Below are positions 1 through 5,941 of a stretch of 7,233 bases of DNA, in pieces. The notes beneath the pieces are model-generated. The model did no database searches and was not told where the DNA came from. It saw nothing but the letters and a program-made list of their open reading frames with translations. Position numbers and translations under genes: made by a program. Source of the DNA: JBFKPQ01 sp041628225 (lineage in GTDB: Bacteria; Actinomycetota; Acidimicrobiia; Spongiisociales; JAENVV01); contig JBFKPQ010000117.1 in the NCBI GenBank assembly GCA_041628225.1, positions 1-7,233 on the forward strand, given 5' to 3'. The stretch's first letter is position 1. Each line of letters begins with the position of its first letter.

Positions 1-1376
1 ACCGCTTCGCCAACGGCGACCCGACGACCGATCCCGACGACGTGGTGGCGTGGGGATCGCAGCCTCACCATCGCGAGTTCCAAGGTGGTGATCTGGTGGG
101 AGCGGCCGACCGAATGGATTACCTGGTCGGTCTCGGGGTCGACGCCATCTATCTGAACCCGATCTTCACGTCGCCTTCCAACCATCGCTACGACACGACC
201 GACTACCTGACCGTCGACCCGGTGCTGGGAGGTGAGGATGCCCTTCGCCAACTCATCGATACTGCCCACCGACGGCAGGTGCGGGTGATCCTCGACGCAT
301 CGTTCAACCACGTCCACCCCCGCTTCTTCGCGTTTGCGGACCTGATGGCGCGCGGCGAGCGATCGGCATACCGCGACTGGTTCGTCGTGAATGACTGGCC
401 TCCTCGGATTCTCCACCGCCCCGGCGGCGACGCCGACGGTTGGTTGGCGGTGTGGCGCGACGAGGTGGGCCTGCCGATCGAGGAAGTCGGTGGGCCGGGG
501 CCCACCGTCGAGCCGACCTACGACGCCTGGTACGGGGTGCCCACCATGCCCCGGCTCGACCTCAGCCATCCGGCGGTGCGTTCGTACCTGCTCGATGTCG
601 CCCGCCACTGGACCGGGTTCGGGGTCGACGGATGGCGAATGGACGTCGCCCGCTACGTCGATGTCGATTTCTGGAGCGACTTCCGGGCAGCCGTCAGAGA
701 AGTGCGGCCGGACGCCTACCTGCTCGCCGAGATCATGGGGGACGCCGGTGCCTGGCTGCAGGGAGATCGCTTCGACGCCACGATGAACTACACGTTTCGC
801 GACCTGAGCCTGCGGTTCTTCGCACGAGACGAGATCGACGGACCGACGCTGCTCGACGATGCGGCCCGCCTCTGGTTCATGTACCCCCGTCGAGTCGGCC
901 TATCCAACCAGAACCTGCTCGGCAGTCACGACACGCCGAGGTTTCTCACGGAATCGGCCGGACAGGCTTGGCGGATGCGTCTTGCCACCGTCTTTCAGAT
1001 GACTTTTCCCGGTGCGCCTGGGCTGTACTACGGAGACGAGATCGGCCTCGAAGGTGGCGATGATCCCGGCAGCCGGGGCGCGTTCGTCTGGGACGATCCC
1101 CAAGCCCACCCACAGCATCGATTGGTCGCCTCGTTGGCCGAGTTGCGGCGGCGCCACGCCGCCCTGCGAGTCGGCGGGTGGCGTCCGGTGCTGGGGCGGC
1201 GCCATCTCATCGCGTTCGAGCGCTACCTCGGTGGCCGCACGCTCCTGGTCGTCATCAACCGTGGGCGCCGAGCCGAGGTGCCGGTCGGGTCGGGTCGCGT
1301 GATATGGGGTGACGGGCGCCTCGATGCCGGACGGTTGGCGCTCCCGGCACGCTCGGGGGTCGTGGTGGCCCGGTGA
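1..1376 (+). CDS. GH13 alpha-glucan hydrolase, neopullulanase/cyclomaltodextrinase-like (5' partial)
   Basis: A glycoside hydrolase family 13 enzyme cleaving alpha-glucosidic bonds in maltodextrin-type substrates. The gene enters from the left edge; the reading frame begins at base 3 with RFANGDP, the family's usual DRF-NGDP motif, so the true start lies upstream and GTG at 42 is internal. 457 residues are visible. Numbering from the codon at 42: region VI GVDAIYLNP (32-40), region I DASFNH (85-90), region V MPRLD (169-173), region II GWRMDVA with nucleophile D201, region III AEIM with acid/base E230, region IV GSHDTPR with D297, and GAPGLYYGDE (324-333). MPRLD resembles the MPKLN signature that marks the neopullulanase branch; oligo-1,6-glucosidases have QPDLN. 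Such enzymes often carry an N-terminal CBM34, which would lie outside the window. The C-terminus is a short beta domain. No signal peptide can be judged. Exact substrate (pullulan, cyclodextrin, maltodextrin) is not readable from sequence. Confidence 0.95.
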   Translation, partial: RFANGDPTTDPDDVVAWGSQPHHREFQGGDLVGAADRMDYLVGLGVDAIYLNPIFTSPSNHRYDTTDYLTVDPVLGGEDALRQLIDTAHRRQVRVILDASFNHVHPRFFAFADLMARGERSAYRDWFVVNDWPPRILHRPGGDADGWLAVWRDEVGLPIEEVGGPGPTVEPTYDAWYGVPTMPRLDLSHPAVRSYLLDVARHWTGFGVDGWRMDVARYVDVDFWSDFRAAVREVRPDAYLLAEIMGDAGAWLQGDRFDATMNYTFRDLSLRFFARDEIDGPTLLDDAARLWFMYPRRVGLSNQNLLGSHDTPRFLTESAGQAWRMRLATVFQMTFPGAPGLYYGDEIGLEGGDDPGSRGAFVWDDPQAHPQHRLVASLAELRRRHAALRVGGWRPVLGRRHLIAFERYLGGRTLLVVINRGRRAEVPVGSGRVIWGDGRLDAGRLALPARSGVVVAR

Positions 1377-1404
1377 TATCCGCCGCCCCCGCCACCGGGC
1401 CTGG

Positions 1405-1410
1405 CAGCAT
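1405..1410 (+). promoter_or_regulatory. -10-like hexamer of a probable leaderless promoter
   Basis: CAGCAT ends 6 nt before the GTG at 1417. It matches the actinobacterial TANNNT -10 pattern except at the first base. No Shine-Dalgarno sequence lies before that GTG, so a transcript starting at or near the start codon is plausible. The same 6-nt spacing recurs at 2493 and 5393. No convincing -35 is visible. Weak on its own; the repeated spacing is the main support. Confidence 0.4.
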
Positions 1411-1416
1411 GGCAGC

Positions 1417-2091
1417 GTGTCCGGAGTCGGAACCCTCAACGAGAAGTCGCTGCACGCCCAGTTGAAGGCGTGGTACGCCCAGCCCGGCGACCGCGCCGAG
1501 GTTCCGGTCGATCGGTTCGTGGTGGACCTCGTCCGAGGGCCGTTGTTGATCGAGATCCAGACCAGGAACCTGTCGGCGATGCGGAGCAAGCTGGCCGTGC
1601 TGCTCGATGACCATCCGATCCGGGTCGTCTACCCGATCGCTGCCGTCAAATGGTTGTCCAAGGTCGACGCCGACGGGGTGCCGTCGCCACGGCGCAAGTC
1701 CCCCAAGCGGGGGAGACCGCTCGACGTGTTCGGTGAACTCGTCTCGATCCCGACGCTGGTCGACCACCCGAACTTCGAGATCGAGGTGGTCCTCATCGAG
1801 GAATTGGAGCTCCGGGTCCATCGGCCCCGCCAGAAGCGGCGACGGGCGGGTTGGGCCACAGAGGAACGTTCGCTCGAGGGGGTCGTCGAGCATGTTCGCA
1901 TCACCGGCGGAGCCGACCTGGTGGGACTCCTCCCCGAACTACCCGACCGGTGGACCACCGCCGATCTGGCCGCGACCGCCGGTATCCGACGGCGTTTGAG
2001 TCAACAGGTCGCCTACTGCCTCCGCAAAGCCGGACTCGTCGAACAGGTCGACAAGGTGGGCAACGCCGCCGTCTACCGGTTCACTGCTTGA
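1417..2091 (+). CDS. conserved-looking hypothetical protein, possible nuclease-like core plus winged helix
   Basis: 224 residues; function unknown. I chose the GTG at 1417: the protein then begins with a well-formed helix (LNEKSLHAQLKAWY), while the 36 upstream in-frame codons overlap the GH13 gene and read as out-of-frame shadow. The N-terminal part has two strands, FVVDLVR (34-40) and LLIEIQTR (43-50), followed by a helix. With E9, D37, E46 and Q48 this resembles the E...D...E-x-K layout of PD-(D/E)XK nucleases with lysine replaced by glutamine. A basic SPKRGR stretch (95-100) and an Arg/Lys-rich segment (136-143) could touch nucleic acid. Residues about 176-224 (WTTADLAATAGI...VAYCLRKAGLVEQ) look like a winged helix, ending in a wing-like VGNAAVYRF. 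The similarity to nucleases is inference; the protein could instead be a DNA-binding regulator. The stop codon directly abuts the next ATG (TGAATG), suggesting coupled translation. Confidence 0.8.
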   Translation: MSGVGTLNEKSLHAQLKAWYAQPGDRAEVPVDRFVVDLVRGPLLIEIQTRNLSAMRSKLAVLLDDHPIRVVYPIAAVKWLSKVDADGVPSPRRKSPKRGRPLDVFGELVSIPTLVDHPNFEIEVVLIEELELRVHRPRQKRRRAGWATEERSLEGVVEHVRITGGADLVGLLPELPDRWTTADLAATAGIRRRLSQQVAYCLRKAGLVEQVDKVGNAAVYRFTA

Positions 2092-2484
2092 ATGTCGCTC
2101 GTGGAGCGGTCGTTTTCGTGGGCCTGGGTCGGTGTGTCGATGGTGGTCTTCATCGTCGCCGAACTCGTCATCGGCGGCCTGGTGGGTGGACTGGTGCTCG
2201 GCTATCAGTCGTATTCGCTCGAATTCACGCTGCAAGGACTGCTCCACCTCATCGCGTTCTTCATCGGTGGTTTCACGGTTGGTCTCATCTCGCCCGGCGC
2301 CCGCATCCTCGAGCCGGCCGTCGCCGGATTTCTCGCAGTCGCTCTCATGTTCGTGCTGACGGCATTCGTGCCCTATCCATGGTTCGCCTTCCGCCTGTCG
2401 CGCGTCCTCGTCGGTGGGACCATGGCGTTCGTGGCGGCACTCGTCGGCAGCTACGCAGGAGAACGTCTCACCGGCCAAGTGTGA
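2092..2484 (+). CDS. four-helix integral membrane protein of unknown function
   Basis: 130 residues, not assigned to a named family. Four hydrophobic helices are visible at about 10-37, 46-67, 75-93 and 103-122. Small glycine motifs sit in the first two helices (IGGLVGG, FFIGGFTVG), and the conserved-looking loop SPGARILEPAVAG (67-79) lies between the second and third. There is no signal peptide beyond the first helix, no cysteine and no obvious catalytic motif. The N-terminus is short and the tail (GERLTGQV) ends soon after helix four. ATG at 2092 follows the previous gene's TGA without a gap and has no Shine-Dalgarno sequence, so it is probably translated by coupling to the hypothetical gene before it. 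The tetraspan shape with an SPG...EPA loop is seen in other small uncharacterised bacterial membrane proteins; that recollection gives no function. Confidence 0.8.
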   Translation: MSLVERSFSWAWVGVSMVVFIVAELVIGGLVGGLVLGYQSYSLEFTLQGLLHLIAFFIGGFTVGLISPGARILEPAVAGFLAVALMFVLTAFVPYPWFAFRLSRVLVGGTMAFVAALVGSYAGERLTGQV

Positions 2485-2492
2485 ACCCCGGG

Positions 2493-2498
2493 TACGCT
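2493..2498 (+). promoter_or_regulatory. -10 hexamer (TACGCT) of a probable leaderless promoter
   Basis: TACGCT fits the TANNNT consensus fully and ends 6 nt before the ATG at 2505. The 20-bp gap after the preceding stop has no Shine-Dalgarno sequence. This predicts a transcript beginning at or next to the start codon of the tandem GNAT gene, so that gene need not depend on the upstream pair. No clear -35 is visible. Confidence 0.55.
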
Positions 2499-2504
2499 CG
2501 GCGC

Positions 2505-3530
2505 ATGCGTCTCCCGATCGAAACGGACCGGCTTCTGCTGCGCGAGGTAGTCCCGTCGGACGCGCCGCTCATCGCGGCGCGTCGTAGCGAGCCCGAGGTG
2601 GCTCGCTACGCGGCGTGGGATGCGCCGTACCCGTTGGATGCCGCAGTCCGGCTCGTCGAAGACGTGATCGCCATGGGCGGCCCGATCGATGACGAATGGT
2701 GGATGCTCACCGTCGAACGGAGATCGGACGGCTTGGTGGTCGGTGGACTGGCCGTGCATCCGTCGTTCAACCTGCGCACGATCGAAATCGGCTACGACCT
2801 GGCTGCCGGTTACCGGGGCCGCGGGTATGCAGCCGAGGCGGTGGCGGGCCTCGTACCGTGGCTCTTCGACACGTTTGAGGCGACTCGCATCACCGGGATG
2901 CTCCACCCCGACAACGTCGCGTCAGCACGAGTGCTCGAGCGAAACGGGTTCCTGTACGAGGGTCACACCCGCAACTCCTACTGGGTCGGGGACGAGAACG
3001 TCGACGACTTGATCTACGGGCTGACGCCAGACGACTGGCGTGCCTGGGTCGGCCGTACGCGAACGCCTCCGGACGACGTGCGTTTGGTGCCGGTCGACCA
3101 GGCCAACGAGTCGGCCGTCTTCCGCCTCAAGACCCACTGGTCACAGCGGCAGTTCGTCGCACCCATGGAGTGGTCGTATGCCGATGCGCTGTTTCCTGAG
3201 CTCGTGAACGGCGCTGCGCTCGATCCGTGGTTGCGGGCCGTCCACGCCGATGACGAACTGGTGGCGTTCGTGATGCTCGCCCTCCCCACGGACGCTCACC
3301 CCGAGCCGTATCTGTGGCGTCTGCTCGTCGATCGTCTCCATCAGCGGCGCGGCGTCGGGCGCCGCACGCTCGACCTGGTCGTGGAGGAGTGCCGCGGTCG
3401 CCAGGCCTCCTCGTTGGTCACCAGCTGGGCGCCCGGTCGAGGGTCACCCGAACCGTTCTACCTCGGATATGGCTTCGTGCCGACGGGCGAAATCGTCGAT
3501 GACGAGATCGAGGCTCGGTTGGCCTGGTAG
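2505..3530 (+). CDS. tandem GNAT-family N-acetyltransferase (two domains)
   Basis: 341 residues with two GCN5-related acetyltransferase domains. Domain 1 (about 1-180) is RimJ/RimL-like: it opens with IETDRLLLREV, has the acetyl-CoA loop YRGRGYA (103-109) and ends with HPDNVASARVLERNGF (134-149). Domain 2 (about 190-341) opens with DVRLVPVDQAN, has the loop HQRRGVG (279-285) and ends with FYLGYGFVPTGEI (318-330). It resembles the small GNATs with a QxxFVA segment (here Q216 to A219) that are often annotated as diamine/spermidine-type acetyltransferases. Substrates cannot be read: domain 1 relatives acetylate protein N-termini or small amines, domain 2 relatives small amines. ATG at 2505 is chosen because the first strand starts there and a -10-like box lies 6 nt upstream; in-frame codons further upstream run through the membrane protein gene in another frame. 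Ends 3 nt before the convergent yhhN-like gene. Confidence 0.92.
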   Translation: MRLPIETDRLLLREVVPSDAPLIAARRSEPEVARYAAWDAPYPLDAAVRLVEDVIAMGGPIDDEWWMLTVERRSDGLVVGGLAVHPSFNLRTIEIGYDLAAGYRGRGYAAEAVAGLVPWLFDTFEATRITGMLHPDNVASARVLERNGFLYEGHTRNSYWVGDENVDDLIYGLTPDDWRAWVGRTRTPPDDVRLVPVDQANESAVFRLKTHWSQRQFVAPMEWSYADALFPELVNGAALDPWLRAVHADDELVAFVMLALPTDAHPEPYLWRLLVDRLHQRRGVGRRTLDLVVEECRGRQASSLVTSWAPGRGSPEPFYLGYGFVPTGEIVDDEIEARLAW

Positions 3531-3533
3531 CCG

Positions 3534-4169
3534 TCAGATCCGGCCGGTCACCGCCACCCACGCCAGCACGAGCTGGGCGGCGAAGTACAGGGGGAGTCCG
3601 ATGGCCTTGTTGGCGAAGGCGGCCGTGACGAATCGCTGTCGGGCTACCGCGAGGTCCGAGAGCCAGAACCCGATGGCGCCGACGGCCACCCACACCGATG
3701 ACCCCGAGGCAACGGTGCCGAGCGACGTGACGACCATCGCCGTGATGACCACCATGTAGGCGACCACGGGGATGCGCAGGGGCGACTCGACGTGGGGGAG
3801 CAGCCATCGTCCGACGATCAGACCGACGACGACCACGGCCGCCGAGAGCATCGGTGAGCCCCATCGATCGGCCGACGCGACGAACGCCGCCGCGTAGGCG
3901 ATGTGCGCCAGCAGGAACGAAACGAGGCCCGCCACGAACCAACGGGTCTGGTCCGAGAGCAGAAAGGCGTCTCCAAGAGCCGACAGCACCAGACCGGCGG
4001 CCATCACGGCGACGACGCCGCCGGTCGGAACACCTTCCGAGAAGACCACGATGAGGAAACCCGTTGCGGCGAGCAGCTTGGCCGGACCACGGACCCGGTG
4101 GTCCCGGTGCTCGGCCCACAGGAGGACGGCGACGGCCGCCACCGTCAGGGCGATCCCGGCGATCAGCAC
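3534..4169 (-). CDS. YhhN/TMEM86 family membrane protein (putative lysoplasmalogenase)
   Basis: 211 residues, nearly all hydrophobic, with about eight membrane helices, as usual for the family. Family landmarks in order: K31 in the RGPAKLL segment, GDAFLL (66-71), FLLAHIAY (85-92), Y138, GAIGFWLSD (164-172) and YFAAQ (195-199). The conserved Asp and His residues in these motifs are thought to form the active site. Characterised members (human TMEM86 proteins, a Legionella YhhN) hydrolyse the vinyl-ether bond of lysoplasmalogens; whether this organism has such lipids is unknown, so the substrate is inferred. The GTG start at 4169 sits inside the end of the upstream aroQ-hydrolase gene (GTGCTGA, 7-nt overlap), so the two are almost certainly co-transcribed and translationally coupled. 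It ends 3 nt from the convergent GNAT gene, leaving no room for a separate terminator between them. Confidence 0.9.
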   Translation of the reverse strand: MLIAGIALTVAAVAVLLWAEHRDHRVRGPAKLLAATGFLIVVFSEGVPTGGVVAVMAAGLVLSALGDAFLLSDQTRWFVAGLVSFLLAHIAYAAAFVASADRWGSPMLSAAVVVVGLIVGRWLLPHVESPLRIPVVAYMVVITAMVVTSLGTVASGSSVWVAVGAIGFWLSDLAVARQRFVTAAFANKAIGLPLYFAAQLVLAWVAVTGRI

Positions 4170-5344
4170 AGGTTGGCGAGCCGATCGGTGACCGCAGTCC
4201 AGGCCTCATGCGCAGGATCGATGAGCTCCATGTGACCGACACCGTCGAGCAGGACCAACTCCGTCTCGTCGCCGGCCTCGCGGGCGGCCGCGGCGAACTC
4301 ACGGCTCTGGTCGACGGGAACCGCCTCGTCGTCGGTCCCGTGAACCAGCAGCGTCGGGACCGACAGCGGAAGAGCATCGATCGGGGACGCGGCCCGGTAC
4401 AGGTCGGAGTGAGAGACCGCGTCGGCCAGAAAGGCGTCGACCGCCCCGTCGCCCAGGTCGTGGCCGGTCCGAAGATCCGAGACGGCGGCCAAACCAACGG
4501 CCAGACGGGGAACGACCAGCGGATCGGAGCCGATCGTGCCGCTCGGCTGTGCACGGCGCGCCGCTGACCAGAGGGCCAGGTGGCCACCCGCCGAGTGGCC
4601 GATGACGACGACACAGTCCAGATCGAGGTTCGCGTCGAGCTGGGCGACATGATCGACCGCGTGGGCGACGTCGAAAGCCGTGATCGGCCATCCGCCTCCG
4701 GTGCCGACCCGGCGGTACTCGACATTCCAGGTGGCCCAGCCTCGATCGGTCAGGTCGACGGCCAATCCGTCCATGAGATCCCGAGTCCAGTGCCGTCGCC
4801 AGAACCCGCCGTGGAGGAGGACGGCGACCGGGTGGGTGCCGTCGCCGTCCGGCACGCGCAGGTCGGCGATCTGATCGCCGACCGGACCGTAGGCGATCGT
4901 CTCCGGCGGCCGGACGAGACGGGCGGCGAGATGCTGGATGGCCCACCGGTAGCCGTCGATGCCGCGGCCATAGATGCCGTGCACGCAGGCCGGTCGCACA
5001 ACCGACGTCGCTCGCCATGGCTCCCGTTCTAACACGTTGGAGATGTGGACTTCGACCGTCGGGATCTCGACGCCGGCGATGGCGTCGTGGAGCGCATACG
5101 AGGTATGCGTGAAGGCACCCGGATTGAAGACGATACCGTCGATCGTGCCGCGCGCGGCGTGGATGGCGTCGATGAGGGCGCCTTCGTGGTTGGACTGATA
5201 CGTCTCGACGGCGTGCCCTGCGTCCGTGCCCCACTGCCGGCAGGTGTCGTCGAGCTCGGCCAGGGTGGTCGTGCCGTACACGTCCGGCTCTCTCGTACCC
5301 AGCAGGTTGAGGTTGGGGCCGTTGATCACGAGCAGGTTCGCCAT
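4163..5344 (-). CDS. aroQ: fusion of type II 3-dehydroquinate dehydratase (AroQ) and alpha/beta-hydrolase
   Basis: 393 residues in one open frame. Residues 1-143 form a complete AroQ, which dehydrates 3-dehydroquinate to 3-dehydroshikimate in the shikimate pathway: INGPNLNLLGTRE (8-19) with R18, Y23, N74 and H80 in NPGAFTHTS, E98 and H100 in VEVHISN, R107 and R111, and the terminal GYRWAIQHLAARL. Free-standing AroQ is about 145 residues, so it is full length. After a short linker (RPPETIAYGP, 145-154) comes a full alpha/beta-hydrolase (about 150-393): oxyanion segment HGGFW (178-182), nucleophile S251 in GHSAGGH, acid D339 in HGTDDE and H371 in GVGHM. It resembles actinobacterial esterase/kynurenine formamidase-like hydrolases; its substrate is unknown. 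ATG at 5344 is chosen because AroQ homologues begin here (MANLLVINGPN); upstream in-frame codons are antisense to the sigma gene. No ATG, GTG or TTG occurs in residues 134-163, so the hydrolase lacks its own start before V164. First gene of a two-gene operon. Confidence 0.93.
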   Translation of the reverse strand: MANLLVINGPNLNLLGTREPDVYGTTTLAELDDTCRQWGTDAGHAVETYQSNHEGALIDAIHAARGTIDGIVFNPGAFTHTSYALHDAIAGVEIPTVEVHISNVLEREPWRATSVVRPACVHGIYGRGIDGYRWAIQHLAARLVRPPETIAYGPVGDQIADLRVPDGDGTHPVAVLLHGGFWRRHWTRDLMDGLAVDLTDRGWATWNVEYRRVGTGGGWPITAFDVAHAVDHVAQLDANLDLDCVVVIGHSAGGHLALWSAARRAQPSGTIGSDPLVVPRLAVGLAAVSDLRTGHDLGDGAVDAFLADAVSHSDLYRAASPIDALPLSVPTLLVHGTDDEAVPVDQSREFAAAAREAGDETELVLLDGVGHMELIDPAHEAWTAVTDRLANLC

Positions 5345-5354
5345 ACCGCCGGTC

Positions 5355-5360
5355 AGGCTA
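5355..5360 (-). promoter_or_regulatory. -10-like hexamer (TAGCCT) upstream of aroQ fusion
   Basis: Read on the minus strand, TAGCCT fits TANNNT and lies 10 nt before the ATG at 5344, which would give a leader of only a few bases. No Shine-Dalgarno sequence is visible before that ATG. A CCGGTC repeat sits on both sides of this box on the plus strand (5349-5354 and 5364-5369); it may be chance in GC-rich DNA. No convincing -35 was found. Confidence 0.35.
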
Positions 5361-5392
5361 GCTCCGGTCCAGTAAACCCGCCGAGGCGCCGA

Positions 5393-5398
5393 TACGAG
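5393..5398 (+). promoter_or_regulatory. -10-like hexamer (TACGAG) before the sigma factor gene
   Basis: TACGAG matches TANNNT except at the last base and ends 6 nt before the ATG at 5405, the same spacing as at 1405 and 2493. With the minus-strand box at 5355-5360 it makes the 60-bp gap 5345-5404 a divergent promoter region. ECF sigma genes are often autoregulated, but I see no clear GGAAC-type -35 here. Confidence 0.35.
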
Positions 5399-5404
5399 TA
5401 ACAG

Positions 5405-5941
5405 ATGCAATCGATTCCGGGATCCCAACACGTGCCGATCGAGGAAGTGGTGGCGCTGCCCGAGCGCTTCGACTCTTTCTACCGCCGCGAGTTCTCGCAG
5501 GTGGTGGGTCTCGCATATGCGTTGTCGGGATCGAGAGTGGCGGCAGAAGATCTGGCGCAGGAGGCATTCATGGCGGCCCACGAGCAGTGGGACAAGATCA
5601 GCCGGTATGAGAAGCCCGGAGCCTGGGTGCGCCGAGTCGTGTCCAATAAGTCGGTTTCGCGGATGCGCCGCAAGGCGAGCGAAGCCCGGGCGCTGACACG
5701 CGTGGCGGTGCAGCGACAGGAGCCGTTGCCGGCCCTCGAACCCGTCGATGAGGAGTTCTGGGGAGCGGTACGGAGCCTGCCCCGCCAGCAGTCTCAGGCG
5801 ATCGCCCTCTTCTATCTCGAAGACCGACCGGTGGCTGAGATCGCCGAGATCCTCGGCTGCGCGACCAACACGGCAAAGGTCCACCTCCACAAGGGGCGGC
5901 GAAACCTGGCGGCGCGGCTGGGACTGGAGGAGCCATCGTGA
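5405..5941 (+). CDS. ECF-type RNA polymerase sigma factor
   Basis: 178 residues, the usual length of an extracytoplasmic-function sigma factor, which directs RNA polymerase to a small regulon in response to a signal. Region 2 (about 21-90) contains FDSFYRREF, the core-binding motif AEDLAQEAF (47-55) and WVRRVVSNKSVSRMRR (74-89) for -10 recognition. Region 4 (about 115-172) contains LPRQQSQAIALFYLED and the helix-turn-helix VAEIAEILGCATNTAKVHL (143-161) for -35 recognition, ending in KGRRNLAARLG. Regions 1.1 and 3 are absent, as expected. ATG at 5405 lies 6 nt after a -10-like box and leaves about 20 residues before region 2; an internal start is less likely. The end overlaps the next gene by 4 nt (GTGA), so that membrane protein is its probable partner. 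Regulon unknown. Confidence 0.93.
   Translation: MQSIPGSQHVPIEEVVALPERFDSFYRREFSQVVGLAYALSGSRVAAEDLAQEAFMAAHEQWDKISRYEKPGAWVRRVVSNKSVSRMRRKASEARALTRVAVQRQEPLPALEPVDEEFWGAVRSLPRQQSQAIALFYLEDRPVAEIAEILGCATNTAKVHLHKGRRNLAARLGLEEPS

Noticed and set aside
1255..1893. 212-codon minus-strand open frame opposite the hypothetical gene
   Set aside because: Composition is shadow-like and the plus strand has a coherent protein there with a promoter-like box and a coupled downstream gene.
1851..2504. N-terminal extension of the tandem GNAT frame
   Set aside because: It overlaps the hypothetical and membrane protein genes out of frame and is Arg-rich; the GNAT fold and a -10-like box both point to ATG 2505.
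3540..3547. 8-bp palindrome CCGGCCGG near the convergent junction as a terminator
   Set aside because: It has no loop and no T-tract and lies inside the yhhN-like coding end; such palindromes are frequent in GC-rich DNA.
3418..4725. 435-codon open frame on the minus strand across the yhhN and hydrolase genes
   Set aside because: It is Arg/Ser/Pro-rich with no recognisable motif and overlaps two well-supported genes in another frame; long open shadows are common at this GC content.
5349..5369. CCGGTC direct repeat flanking the aroQ -10-like box as a regulator site
   Set aside because: Only 6 bp and of a common composition; not enough to call an operator.
5345..5890. 182-codon N-terminal extension of the AroQ fusion frame
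   Set aside because: The frame stays open but is antisense to the sigma factor gene and has no AroQ-like sequence; AroQ homologues start at the ATG at 5344.
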